From Methylotenera_A aquatica (GTDB taxonomy: Bacteria; Pseudomonadota; Gammaproteobacteria; Burkholderiales; Methylophilaceae): a DNA stretch of 64,000 nucleotides. Positions 43,684 through 52,107 of the stretch are shown here, piece after piece; positions within the stretch are counted from its first letter, which is position 1; each line of letters begins with the position of its first letter. The notes under the pieces were generated by a model. It was not told the DNA's origin and searched no databases. It saw nothing but the letters and a program-made list of their open reading frames with translations. Position numbers and translations under genes: made by a program. The stretch spans positions 62,001 through 126,000 of the forward strand of contig OZ271846.1 of NCBI GenBank assembly GCA_965601485.1, written 5' to 3'.

Positions 43684-44548
43684 GAAAGCTATTCGAAAAA
43701 TTTTACTCAAGCTTCCCCCTTGGAGGGCTTTCGATCGCATCGTTGCTCTGGCGTACTTCTGGATTGCGCATCATCGTCTTCCATCACGGAAAAGCGGTCT
43801 GTTCAATGATTTCCTTTTCTACCTCAAAACTTCTGTTGAGATGGAGCGCCCATTACGGCAGTGCGTTTCAGACAAGGATCTAGTCAAGATTTTCTATCGT
43901 GGTATTTTTCAGGAAGAGCTTGCGCCCCGGACACTGGCTAAATTCAAAGATTTTGGGTCATTCATGAAGGCCGATCTCCCGGATGTTTGTATTTTGAAGC
44001 CGGCACATTTATCGGGTTGCATCTTCATTGATGCCGGCAAGTCATCACTTTCATTGGAACAGCTCGATCGTGTGCGAGCTTGGTTCAACAGGAATCTTTA
44101 TGATGACATAGGCCGCGAGCGTAACTACAGGCTTTTGGAGCCCTCCGTAATCTGTGAGGAGGTCGTAGCAGGGAAAAATGAGGTTCGTGATTACAAGATA
44201 TTTTGTTATCGGGGGGAACCCCGACTGATTCAGGTCGATGTCGATAGACACACAACCCATAAGCGCAGGCTCTACACAGTGGACTGGCAACCACTGCCAT
44301 TCCAATATAACAAACCGCTTGCAGAGGTAGAACCCCAACCCGAAGTGCTTGGTCGTGCGCTTGAACTTGTACGGCGTATTGCCGGCTATTTTGAGTTCAT
44401 CAGGGTGGACACGTACATCATTGGTAAGCGCGTTTATCTGGGTGAACTGACAAGCGTTCCGGAAAACGCACATGGCCGATTTGAGAACAAAGAGGCCGAC
44501 CGCATGTTCATGGATATGCTTATTTCTGATTTGGCGCAACCAAAATAA
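43658..44548 (+). CDS. TupA-like ATP-grasp ligase
   Basis: Resembles the TupA-like ATP-grasp family, named after a teichuronopeptide biosynthesis protein. Visible segments: YRGIFQEELAPRTLAKFKDF, VCILKPAHLSGCIFIDAG (nucleotide-binding Lys), EVRDYKIFCYRGEPRLIQVDVDRHT, and the metal-binding end GYFEFIRVDTYIIGKRVYLGELTSVPE. Length 296 residues from ATG 43658, which overlaps the GT4 gene by 26 bases; ATG 43673 would give MKIKKAI. ATP-grasp ligases make amide bonds, so coupling an amino acid to a uronic acid of the glycan is an attractive inference, supported by the uronic-acid genes nearby but not shown. Confidence 0.8.
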   Translation: MKRNTMKIKKAIRKILLKLPPWRAFDRIVALAYFWIAHHRLPSRKSGLFNDFLFYLKTSVEMERPLRQCVSDKDLVKIFYRGIFQEELAPRTLAKFKDFGSFMKADLPDVCILKPAHLSGCIFIDAGKSSLSLEQLDRVRAWFNRNLYDDIGRERNYRLLEPSVICEEVVAGKNEVRDYKIFCYRGEPRLIQVDVDRHTTHKRRLYTVDWQPLPFQYNKPLAEVEPQPEVLGRALELVRRIAGYFEFIRVDTYIIGKRVYLGELTSVPENAHGRFENKEADRMFMDMLISDLAQPK

Positions 44549-44606
44549 GCCATATGAGGCAACAGAAAATCTTTTTGAATGTAAATGGTTGCCGAGTGAA
44601 TCCTGT

Positions 44607-45821
44607 ATGAGCGGCGGCATACTTTATATCTCATACAGTGGGATGCTCGAGCCCTTGGGTCAGTCACAAGTTCTGGCCTATCAGGAACGCCTGGCAACCA
44701 AGCACCGTATTCATTTAATTAGTTTTGAACGTGCAGAAGATTGGGCACACATTAAACAGCGTGAGGAAGTTGCCCGCCGAATCAAATCGGCAGGTATTGA
44801 TTGGCATCCGCTTCGCTACCACAAGCGGCCCTCTGGCTTGGCAACCGCTTGGGATATTTTGGCCGGAACCTTTGCCGGTTTACGCCTGGTTCGTCGTCAC
44901 AGGTTGGAGATTGTGCATGCGCGCAGCTATGTGCCTTCGGTCATCGCACTCGTGCTAAAAAAGCTGTTTGGTCTTAAGTATATTTTTGACATGCGTGGCT
45001 TCTGGGCAGACGAGCGAGTGGATGGTGGGTTGTGGCCCAGTGGCGGAAGCTTGTATCGGGTAGCCAAATGGTTCGAACGACGATTTATGTTGAATGCAGA
45101 TTGCGTGGTGTCGCTGACCCAGGCGGCAGTTGACGAGATGCGCACGTTTCCCTACCTTCAAGGGCGCATGCCCCACTTTGAAGTTATCACCACCTGTGCC
45201 GATCTAGAAGTGTTTAAACCAACTGAGGGCAACCCATCGGGTCTGCCGACTGACCGACCCTTCACATTGGGCTATGTGGGTTCGGTGGGCGTCTGGTATC
45301 TATTCGATGAAACCTTGCGCTGTTTCAAATTACTGCGGGAGCATTTGCCGGACGCTCGCCTGCATATTTTCAACCGTGGCGGACACGACTACATCCGGGA
45401 TCGCATGCAAATCCAAAATATCGATCCAGAATCCGTACATATTGAAACGGCCGACCATGCTGGGGTTTCTCGTGCCATGGGGCAGATGGATGCCGGCATT
45501 TTCTTCTACAAGCCTGCTTACTCAAAAAAGGCTACAGCCCCTACCAAGCTTGGCGAATTCCTGGGTTGTGGCATACCCTGTCTTTCGAATATCGGTGTGG
45601 GTGACATGGATACCATTCTACAAAGCCAGCAGGTTGGTCTCGTAGTAAATAATTTTGACGAATTTGCAATGCGCGAGGCAATTAATCGTCTGCTGCAACT
45701 CGTTAATGAGCCCGATATAAAGACACGCTGTCGTCAAGTCGCGATACGATTTTTTTCGCTGGAATTCGCTGTGAAATCTTACGGGCAGATTTATCATGAG
45801 TTAGGCGCCGCGAAGTTATGA
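44607..45821 (+). CDS. Glycosyltransferase family 4
   Basis: GT-B transferase beginning MSGGILYISYSGMLEPLGQSQ, with the N-domain motif VHARSYVPSVIALVLKK, DMRGFWADERVDGGLWP and C-domain LGYVGSVGVWYLFDETLRCF. The C-terminal site (YKPAYSKKATAPTKLGEFLGCGIPCLSN) carries the sugar-nucleotide contacts. Length 404 residues. The start at ATG 44607 was chosen because the in-frame extension to 44472 lies in the preceding gene and adds unconserved residues. It overlaps the next gene by 4 bases (ATGA). Confidence 0.87.
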   Translation: MSGGILYISYSGMLEPLGQSQVLAYQERLATKHRIHLISFERAEDWAHIKQREEVARRIKSAGIDWHPLRYHKRPSGLATAWDILAGTFAGLRLVRRHRLEIVHARSYVPSVIALVLKKLFGLKYIFDMRGFWADERVDGGLWPSGGSLYRVAKWFERRFMLNADCVVSLTQAAVDEMRTFPYLQGRMPHFEVITTCADLEVFKPTEGNPSGLPTDRPFTLGYVGSVGVWYLFDETLRCFKLLREHLPDARLHIFNRGGHDYIRDRMQIQNIDPESVHIETADHAGVSRAMGQMDAGIFFYKPAYSKKATAPTKLGEFLGCGIPCLSNIGVGDMDTILQSQQVGLVVNNFDEFAMREAINRLLQLVNEPDIKTRCRQVAIRFFSLEFAVKSYGQIYHELGAAKL

Positions 45822-46912
45822 GTCTGCTTCGACCAAGCGTATTGTTTCTGACAAAATACGCACGTAACGGTGCGAGCAGCCGCTACCGGACCTTTCAATA
45901 TATCCCTTGGCTCGAACAGGAGGGGATTGATTGTAAGATTAGTCCATTTTTTGACGAAGCTTACCTAGGCAATCGCTACCGATCTGGTCGTGGACATGTA
46001 ATGGATATTTTGCGGGCTTTTTTTTATAGAGTGTCGGCCTTGATAACTGCGCGTCATTTTGACCTGGTAGTGATTGAGAAAGAATGCATTCCTTATTTTC
46101 CAGCATTACCTGAGTATTGGTTGCGTTTGCTTGGCGTGCCCTATGTGCTTGATTACGATGATGCACTTTTTCATCAATACGACCAGCACCGTAGCACATG
46201 GGTACGTTACCTACTTGGCAAAAAAATTACCCATGTAATGCGTGGCGCGCATCTAGTTGTAGTGGGTAATGCCTATCTAGCTAACTATAGCAAAGGCGCA
46301 GGTGCCACTAGGATCGAGATCATCCCAACTGTCATCGATCTAGAACGCTATACAATACCATATTTAAGATTAGCGTCGGATTCGCCTTTCATCATCGGCT
46401 GGATCGGCTCTCCTTCAACAGCCAAATACCTGCAAGCGATTGCCCCTGCCTTAGCTGATGTATGTGCAAAAGGTAGGGCCATTGTGCGGCTAATTGGCTC
46501 GGGGGCGATCGATCTTCCAAACGTACCTATTGAAGTATTACCATGGAACGAATCTACTGAAGTACAAGAGCTCAATCGATTTGATGTGGGAATCATGCCG
46601 CTCTCCGATGAACCCTGGGAGCATGGCAAATGTGGCCTCAAGCTAATTCAGTACATGGCAAGTGGACTGCCAGTCCTAGCATCGCCTGTTGGGGTGAATT
46701 CTGAAATCATTGAACAAGGTTTAAATGGATATTTAGCTAAAACGCATACCGATTGGATACAGGGGTTAAATGCACTTTTAAGCGACAAAGCCCTGAGCCG
46801 GCGCATGGGTCAAGCCGGTCGAAAAAAAATAGAAAGTGAATATTCATTACAGGTCACGGGGCCAAGGTTAGCAACTTTGATCAAAAATATAGCTGCCGAG
46901 CAAAAGTTCTAG
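45818..46912 (+). CDS. Glycosyltransferase (GT4-like)
   Basis: GT-B type transferase. Features: N-terminal VLFLTKYARNGASSRYRTFQYIPWL, then YVLDYDDALFHQYDQH, IIGWIGSPSTAKYLQAIAPAL as the start of the C domain, and GIMPLSDEPWEHGKCGLKLIQYMASGLPVLASPVGVN as the donor site. Length 364 residues. It overlaps the preceding gene by 4 bases and is followed by a 145-base gap before the EpsG-like polymerase. Donor and acceptor are unknown. Confidence 0.85.
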   Translation: MSLLRPSVLFLTKYARNGASSRYRTFQYIPWLEQEGIDCKISPFFDEAYLGNRYRSGRGHVMDILRAFFYRVSALITARHFDLVVIEKECIPYFPALPEYWLRLLGVPYVLDYDDALFHQYDQHRSTWVRYLLGKKITHVMRGAHLVVVGNAYLANYSKGAGATRIEIIPTVIDLERYTIPYLRLASDSPFIIGWIGSPSTAKYLQAIAPALADVCAKGRAIVRLIGSGAIDLPNVPIEVLPWNESTEVQELNRFDVGIMPLSDEPWEHGKCGLKLIQYMASGLPVLASPVGVNSEIIEQGLNGYLAKTHTDWIQGLNALLSDKALSRRMGQAGRKKIESEYSLQVTGPRLATLIKNIAAEQKF

Positions 46913-47057
46913 GTTATGATACTTATTCAAAGTTGGCAGGTATTTTTTAGCGCGCCAAGTTTTGAGCAAGCCATCATAAATTCGCATTTAATAACATATT
47001 CAGACTTAGTCTTTATGCCTATCGAGACTCTAAGCTAGCTCGGCTAGACTCCTAATT

Positions 47058-48110
47058 ATGATCACCTACTGGATTATGTTCATATTGTCGGCTGGTGCAG
47101 CCTTGTTTGAAGGCAGCAGTAAGATGCGGCGTATCAATGGCGGCTGGATTGCGCTTTGGATCATCTTGACTCTCTTGATCGGTTACCGATTTGAGGTCGG
47201 TGGTGACTGGGGTAATTATCTTAGGCATTATTACGATATTTTTTATCTTTCACTATCTGAAGCTCTGAGCAGAGGTGACCCAGCTCATGGCTTACTCAAC
47301 TGGATATCCAGCCAACAGGATTGGGGGGTATTTGGCACTAATCTGATTTACGGGGCGGTATTTTCGTATGGGTTGATTGCGTTCTGTCGCAATCAGCCGC
47401 GCCCGATGCTCGCACTTTTAGTTGCAGTACCTTATCTAGTGATTGTGGTGGCAATGGGTTACTCGCGACAGGGTGTTGCAATCGGGATCGTGATGCTAGG
47501 ATTGATTGCCCTCGCACAAAGAAAAACCCTCAAGTTTGTTTTGCTGATTGGCATTGCGGCACTATTCCATAAATCCGCGGTGATTCTGCTGCCGATTTCC
47601 ATCATGACCAACATGCTGCGCAAGTCTATTTTTACGGCGCTTTGGGTGGGCGGCACAATGGTCTTAATGTATCTCCTCTTATTGGCTGAGTCTGCCGATA
47701 GCCTAGTTAAAGGTTATATTGTAGCCGAGTATAACTCTGAGGGTGCCCTGATTCGCGTGATGATGAATGCGGTGCCGGCTTTGCTGTTTCTGTGTTACCG
47801 CCGAAATTTTAATCTGCAACCAGAAGAAAAAGCCCTATGGACCTGGATGTCTGTGATGGCGTTGGTGTTCATCCTGCTGCTTGCCGTTTCACCTTCATCC
47901 ACGGCGGTTGATCGAGTGGCGCTTTATTTCATTCCAATCCAGCTGTATGTGTTTTCTCGATTGCCCGACGCGGTGGCGAGGGGCCAGCACCAAAAGGCCA
48001 TTAGTTTTCTCGTGGTGGCGTATTATGCCGCGGTGCTGTTTGTCTGGCTGAATTTCGCCACCCATTCAAAATACTGGATTCCCTATCAGTTTTATCCGCT
48101 TGTAAATTGA
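47058..48110 (+). CDS. EpsG-family polysaccharide polymerase
   Basis: Polytopic inner-membrane protein with about nine or ten hydrophobic segments and the EpsG-like pattern GYRFEVGGDWGNYLRHYYD near residue 43, then VAMGYSRQGVAIGIVMLGLIAL. EpsG-like proteins are Wzy-type polymerases that join repeat units at the periplasmic face. Length 350 residues, normal. The TGA overlaps the next ATG (TGATG). It probably polymerises the glycan flipped by the 39180 protein. Confidence 0.8.
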   Translation: MITYWIMFILSAGAALFEGSSKMRRINGGWIALWIILTLLIGYRFEVGGDWGNYLRHYYDIFYLSLSEALSRGDPAHGLLNWISSQQDWGVFGTNLIYGAVFSYGLIAFCRNQPRPMLALLVAVPYLVIVVAMGYSRQGVAIGIVMLGLIALAQRKTLKFVLLIGIAALFHKSAVILLPISIMTNMLRKSIFTALWVGGTMVLMYLLLLAESADSLVKGYIVAEYNSEGALIRVMMNAVPALLFLCYRRNFNLQPEEKALWTWMSVMALVFILLLAVSPSSTAVDRVALYFIPIQLYVFSRLPDAVARGQHQKAISFLVVAYYAAVLFVWLNFATHSKYWIPYQFYPLVN

Positions 48111-49231
48111 TGCAGCCCAAGGTCATTATCGCAATCAACACGGCTTGGAACCTGGTGAATTTTCGGGTTGGGTTAATGCAGTCAATTCAGGCCGCAGGCT
48201 ATGAGGTGGTGGCGGTCTCGCCCTATGATGAGTATGCTCAGGACCTAGCGGCTTTCGGCATTCGGCACGAGGTGGTGCCGATGGATAACCGCGGTACCAA
48301 TCCAATTAAAGATTTGGCACTTTTTCTACGTATGCTATTGCTGCTCAGGCGCGAGAAGCCGGTTGCTTATCTGGGCTACACCATCAAGCCGAACATTTAT
48401 GGTTCACTTGCTGCCAAAGTCTTGGGCATACCGGTTATCAATAATATCTCGGGCCTGGGGGCCACGTTCATCAAACAAAGCTTGGTGACCACACTCGTTA
48501 AATTGCTTTATCGGGTCGGGTTATACAAGTCGGCAAAGGTGTTTTTTCAAAACGAGGATGACCGTCAATTATTTATTGATTCAGCATGCGTGCAAGCTTG
48601 CATAACCGACCTGTTGCCAGGCTCCGGAATTAATCTCAAGCATTTTTGTCCGGCACCCTTTCCGCTAGGGCCAACCCCCTTTCGCTTTCTCTTAGTTGCG
48701 CGCATGCTTTGGGATAAAGGGGTGGGCGAATATATTGATGCCGCCAGAAGTATTCGTCACCTGTATCCGCAGGCCGAGTTTTGTCTGTTGGGTTTTGTGG
48801 ACGTATTAAATCCAGAAGCCATCTCACTGGCCGAAGTTGAGCTTTGGTCCAGGGAGGCCGGTATTCGTTATCTTGGGGTAGCCAGGGATGTACGCCCGCA
48901 TATCGAAGAGGTGCATTGTGTTGTATTGCCCTCTTACCGCGAAGGCACACCAAGAGCACTGCTAGAGGCCGCCGCCATGGGCCGACCACTGATTGCAACC
49001 GATGTGCCGGGATGCCGAGAGGTTGTTGAGCATGGCGTTAACGGATACCTGTGCCAGGCGCGTAGTGCAAAAGATTTAGCAGACAAAATGTCGTTGATGC
49101 TGGAAAATTCATATGAGGTACATCGCGCTATGGGCCAAGCAAGCCGCGCAAAAGTGGAGCGCCAGTTTGATGAAAAAATTGTTATCGAAAAATATCTCGC
49201 TGCCATTCACCAAGTAACCAATAGCCGCTAG
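48110..49231 (+). CDS. Glycosyltransferase family 4 (PglA/WbpU-like type)
   Basis: GT-B transferase. N-domain INTAWNLVNFRVGLMQSIQAAG and LGYTIKPNIYGSLAAKVLG, followed by NNISGLGATFIK; C-domain FLLVARMLWDKGVGEYIDAAR and VLPSYREGTPRALLEAAAMGRPLIATDVPGCRE, the E-x7-E donor site. Resembles enzymes that add HexNAc-type sugars to a lipid-linked first residue. Length 373 residues from ATG 48110. A TTG at 48107 is also open. It is followed by a perfect 7-bp hairpin (cgctagc / gctagcg, 49226-49252) without T run. Confidence 0.87.
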   Translation: MQPKVIIAINTAWNLVNFRVGLMQSIQAAGYEVVAVSPYDEYAQDLAAFGIRHEVVPMDNRGTNPIKDLALFLRMLLLLRREKPVAYLGYTIKPNIYGSLAAKVLGIPVINNISGLGATFIKQSLVTTLVKLLYRVGLYKSAKVFFQNEDDRQLFIDSACVQACITDLLPGSGINLKHFCPAPFPLGPTPFRFLLVARMLWDKGVGEYIDAARSIRHLYPQAEFCLLGFVDVLNPEAISLAEVELWSREAGIRYLGVARDVRPHIEEVHCVVLPSYREGTPRALLEAAAMGRPLIATDVPGCREVVEHGVNGYLCQARSAKDLADKMSLMLENSYEVHRAMGQASRAKVERQFDEKIVIEKYLAAIHQVTNSR

Positions 49232-49378
49232 CGCCGTTTCGTCGTGCTAGCGTCTCATAAGCGCTCGTCCCACCAGTATCTACATTGGGTTGAGTTTATC
49301 GGCATTTATTTCGCTGTTTCGGCTCATAATCCGTTGCAGCGTTTTATAATCTTTTAAGTTTTCGTTTTAGGAAATTGT

Positions 49379-50653
49379 ATGTATCAAACACACAAAATTG
49401 GCATCATCGGTCTCGGTTATGTTGGTCTACCATTGGCGGTAGAATTCGGCCAGTTTTATGAAACCATCGGCTTTGATATCAATCAGCCGCGTATCGATGA
49501 ATTAAAACGGGGCCTTGATAGCACGCTTGAGACCACAAAAGAGGAGTTGGCCGCGGCCACCTTGCTTACCGTGACCTATCAACTTTCTGATCTGGCTCTG
49601 TGCAATTTTTATATCGTAACAGTGCCGACGCCAATTGATGAATATAAGCGCCCAGATCTTACCCCGCTTGAGCGGGCATCAGAATCTGTCGGCAAGGTGC
49701 TTAAAAAAGGCGATATCGTTGTTTATGAGTCAACTGTTTACCCGGGGGCGACGGAAGAGGTGTGTGTTCCCATTCTAGAACGCATCTCCGGATTAAAGTT
49801 TAACCAAGACTTCTTTGCCGGTTATAGTCCTGAGCGGATTAACCCGGGCGATAAGGAGCATCGCCTGACAACAATCAAGAAAGTGACGAGTGGCAGTACA
49901 CCTGAAGTCGCCGAGATGGTAGATCAGCTCTACCAAAGTATCATTCTGGCCGGCACCTATCGGGCCCCCAGCATAAAAGTGGCTGAGGCGGCCAAGGTGA
50001 TTGAGAATACGCAGCGTGACTTAAATATTGCGCTTATGAACGAACTGGCCATTATTTTCCATAAACTGGGCATTGACACCTTGGATGTATTGCAGGCGGC
50101 AGGCACCAAGTGGAATTTCTTGCCCTTTAGGCCTGGGCTGGTGGGTGGGCACTGTATTGGTGTGGATCCCTACTATCTGACACATAAGGCAACGGCTGTG
50201 GGTTATCACCCCGAGGTCATTCTCGCTGGTCGGCGCATCAATGACAACATGGCGGGCTGGGTGGTTGACGAGGTGGTCAAGCTCATGTTGAAGCAACAGG
50301 TCAATGTGCTAAATGCTAAAATTTTAGTACTCGGCCTAACCTTTAAAGAGAATTGCCCTGACCTTCGCAATACCAAGGTGATCGATCTCATTCGTGGTCT
50401 CGAGAATTATCATGCAAAAGTCGATGTGTATGACCCGTGGATTAATGTCGACGAGGCCAAACATGAGTACGGAATCAGCTGCCTGCGTGAGTTGCCCATC
50501 AATGGCCAGTATGATGCCATTGTGCTAACGGTTTCGCACCGTCAGTTTGTCGCCTTGGGCGAACAGGCACTGCGGGGCTTGGGTCGTCCTGGTGCAGTGC
50601 TTTATGATGTTAAAAGCATCTTGCCCGTAGGTGCGGCGGATGGCAGGCTCTAA
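49379..50653 (+). CDS. UDP-N-acetyl-hexosamine 6-dehydrogenase (TviB/WbpA type)
   Basis: NAD-dependent oxidation of UDP-GlcNAc or UDP-GalNAc to the uronic acid. Motifs: IGIIGLGYVGLPLAVEF, VYESTVYPGATEEVCVP, FAGYSPERINPGDKEH, VIENTQRDLNIALMNELA, and the catalytic GGHCIGVDPYYLTHKA with Cys259. Length 424 residues, typical of TviB and longer than the Ugd at 35158. A -10-like TATAAT at 49345-49350 with no clear -35 lies upstream, so it may also have its own promoter. TviC epimerase is not present in the window, so the final sugar could be either HexNAcA. Confidence 0.9.
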   Translation: MYQTHKIGIIGLGYVGLPLAVEFGQFYETIGFDINQPRIDELKRGLDSTLETTKEELAAATLLTVTYQLSDLALCNFYIVTVPTPIDEYKRPDLTPLERASESVGKVLKKGDIVVYESTVYPGATEEVCVPILERISGLKFNQDFFAGYSPERINPGDKEHRLTTIKKVTSGSTPEVAEMVDQLYQSIILAGTYRAPSIKVAEAAKVIENTQRDLNIALMNELAIIFHKLGIDTLDVLQAAGTKWNFLPFRPGLVGGHCIGVDPYYLTHKATAVGYHPEVILAGRRINDNMAGWVVDEVVKLMLKQQVNVLNAKILVLGLTFKENCPDLRNTKVIDLIRGLENYHAKVDVYDPWINVDEAKHEYGISCLRELPINGQYDAIVLTVSHRQFVALGEQALRGLGRPGAVLYDVKSILPVGAADGRL

Positions 50654-50728
50654 GTTAAAGCTGCGTCATTAATTACCATACGGTCATTCTTAGAGTTGTT
50701 ATCAATCATGAGTGATGCGTGATTCAGC

Positions 50729-51493
50729 ATGCTACTGTCTGAGCTGGCCTTGTTCCTGATCTCCCCGCTGAGTGTGGCAATCCTGCTGCTCTTCTTGGGG
50801 CTCTTGAGCTTACTTACTAATAGAAAGCTGTCCGCCCGATTTTTGATCAGCTTCACGCTTGTCTGGCTCTGCTTCTGGTCGCTACCAATCACCAACCATT
50901 GGTTTTCCGAGCGGGTGATGCAAGCATACCCTTACTCACCCCCGGAGCGCTTGCCACTGGCCCAAGCCATTGTGGTATTAGGCGGCGGGATCAAACCCGC
51001 CAACACAATCTACCCGCAGCCCGATATGAATGCGAGTGCCGATCGTGTATGGTTTGCGAGTCAACTATTTCAGGCCCAAAAAGCACCACTGATCCTGCTT
51101 GCTGGTGGATTAACCCCCGAAGGTAGCCTGTATACAGAGGCTGAGGCGATGCGGCTCTTATTGTTGGCGCTTGGGGTCCCCAATAGGGCAATAGTCTTAG
51201 AAAAAATAAGCTTGAACACGCATCAAAATGCCACATTAAGTTATCGCTTATTGCATCAGCGTGGCATTAACCATATTTTGCTGGTGACCTCAGCAATGCA
51301 CATGCAGCGTGCCGAAATAGAATTTAAGCGCCAAGGGTTTGAAGTGACCCCTGCCGCGACGGACTATGATATTGAACCCATGCTGGGTTTAAAGCCCTAC
51401 CTACCCAATGCCTCGGCCTTACATCGCAATAACCAAGCTTTAAAGGAGCTGGTAGGCCAACTTGTCTCCGCTAGTAATATACCGCCTACTTAA
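50729..51493 (+). CDS. ElyC/SanA/YdcF-family protein (DUF218)
   Basis: Two N-terminal hydrophobic segments (about 5-25 and 32-52) are followed by the DUF218 domain (about 75-235): AQAIVVLGGGIKP, ADRVWFASQLFQAQKAPLILLAGGL, EAEAMRLLLLALGV and LEKISLNTHQNATLSYRLL, with LLVTSAMHMQRA near the end. ElyC of E. coli affects envelope synthesis linked to the shared undecaprenyl carrier, which would suit a polysaccharide locus. Length 254 residues, normal. The role in this operon is inferred. Last gene of the second polysaccharide block. Confidence 0.83.
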   Translation: MLLSELALFLISPLSVAILLLFLGLLSLLTNRKLSARFLISFTLVWLCFWSLPITNHWFSERVMQAYPYSPPERLPLAQAIVVLGGGIKPANTIYPQPDMNASADRVWFASQLFQAQKAPLILLAGGLTPEGSLYTEAEAMRLLLLALGVPNRAIVLEKISLNTHQNATLSYRLLHQRGINHILLVTSAMHMQRAEIEFKRQGFEVTPAATDYDIEPMLGLKPYLPNASALHRNNQALKELVGQLVSASNIPPT

Positions 51494-51775
51494 ATAACTT
51501 TTGTGCCTTAGTTGGCGAAGCGAAGGGTACGCTCACACATCTCATTTCCACTGTATTTAGCCGTTGACCGTAATCGCGTGCCGGCGTCTCATGAGATTCG
51601 CCAGCTAGCGTGACCCAGACAAAATACAGTGCCGTATCAATCTCATCCCAGCATAAGCACCCTCACTTTTTTGGACGGTTTGCTGTAATAAAATTTTTGC
51701 ATTCATAATATTTTAAACCTATAATAAATTAATAACGTTATTAAACGATATATTTAATATCATTAAAAATCAAAT
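51494..51775. promoter_or_regulatory. Intergenic region with palindromic candidate operators before the XRE gene
   Basis: At 51729-51744 lies a perfect 16-bp palindrome, TTAATAACGTTATTAA. At 51747-51761 is a second inverted repeat, GATAT-attta-ATATC. Both sit within about 47 bases of the regulator ATG at 51776, a good place for autoregulation. The rest of the region contains no supported gene. Confidence 0.55.
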
Positions 51776-52012
51776 ATGATAATATCAGAGCAAATTCGTG
51801 CAGCTAGACAACTGGTCAAAATTACTGCAGAGATACTCGCAGAAAAATCGGGGGTCGGCGTTGCAACCATCAGGCGATATGAGTTAATGAGCGGCATCCC
51901 ATCGGGTAATGCGAGATCTATAGATGCCCTTCAGAAGGCCCTAGAGTCTTTAGGTGTTGAGTTTATTGGTACCCCAGAGGATGGCCCAGGGGTCAGATTA
52001 GTAAAAAAATGA
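51776..52012 (+). CDS. Small XRE/Cro-type DNA-binding protein
   Basis: A single helix-turn-helix covers most of the 78 residues: IRAARQLVKITAEILAEKSGV and VATIRRYELMSG, followed by IDALQKALESLGVEFIG, a pattern common in short phage- or island-type regulators that often control themselves. The C-terminal VEFIGTPEDGPGVRL resembles other small XRE proteins. It is bounded by the palindromes upstream and the unknown protein gene downstream. No target other than its own promoter is suggested. Confidence 0.8.
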   Translation: MIISEQIRAARQLVKITAEILAEKSGVGVATIRRYELMSGIPSGNARSIDALQKALESLGVEFIGTPEDGPGVRLVKK

Positions 52013-52107
52013 TCAATTCCGGCATGCGCGCCATTCACCGATGAAGTGATATGCCCTAGTTTAGTAATTTTTCAAAAAGATCGACTTAATGGAGAGGTGA
52101 CAGTCTC

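Noticed and set aside
44472..44606. Longer N-terminus for the GT4 at 44607
   Set aside because: The added residues overlap the TupA-like gene and include unconserved Met/Cys/Trp-rich sequence; the family begins near GGILYISY.
44051..44620. 189-residue minus-strand frame opposite the TupA-like gene
   Set aside because: Antisense shadow of a well-supported ATP-grasp gene; no ribosome site or domain seen.
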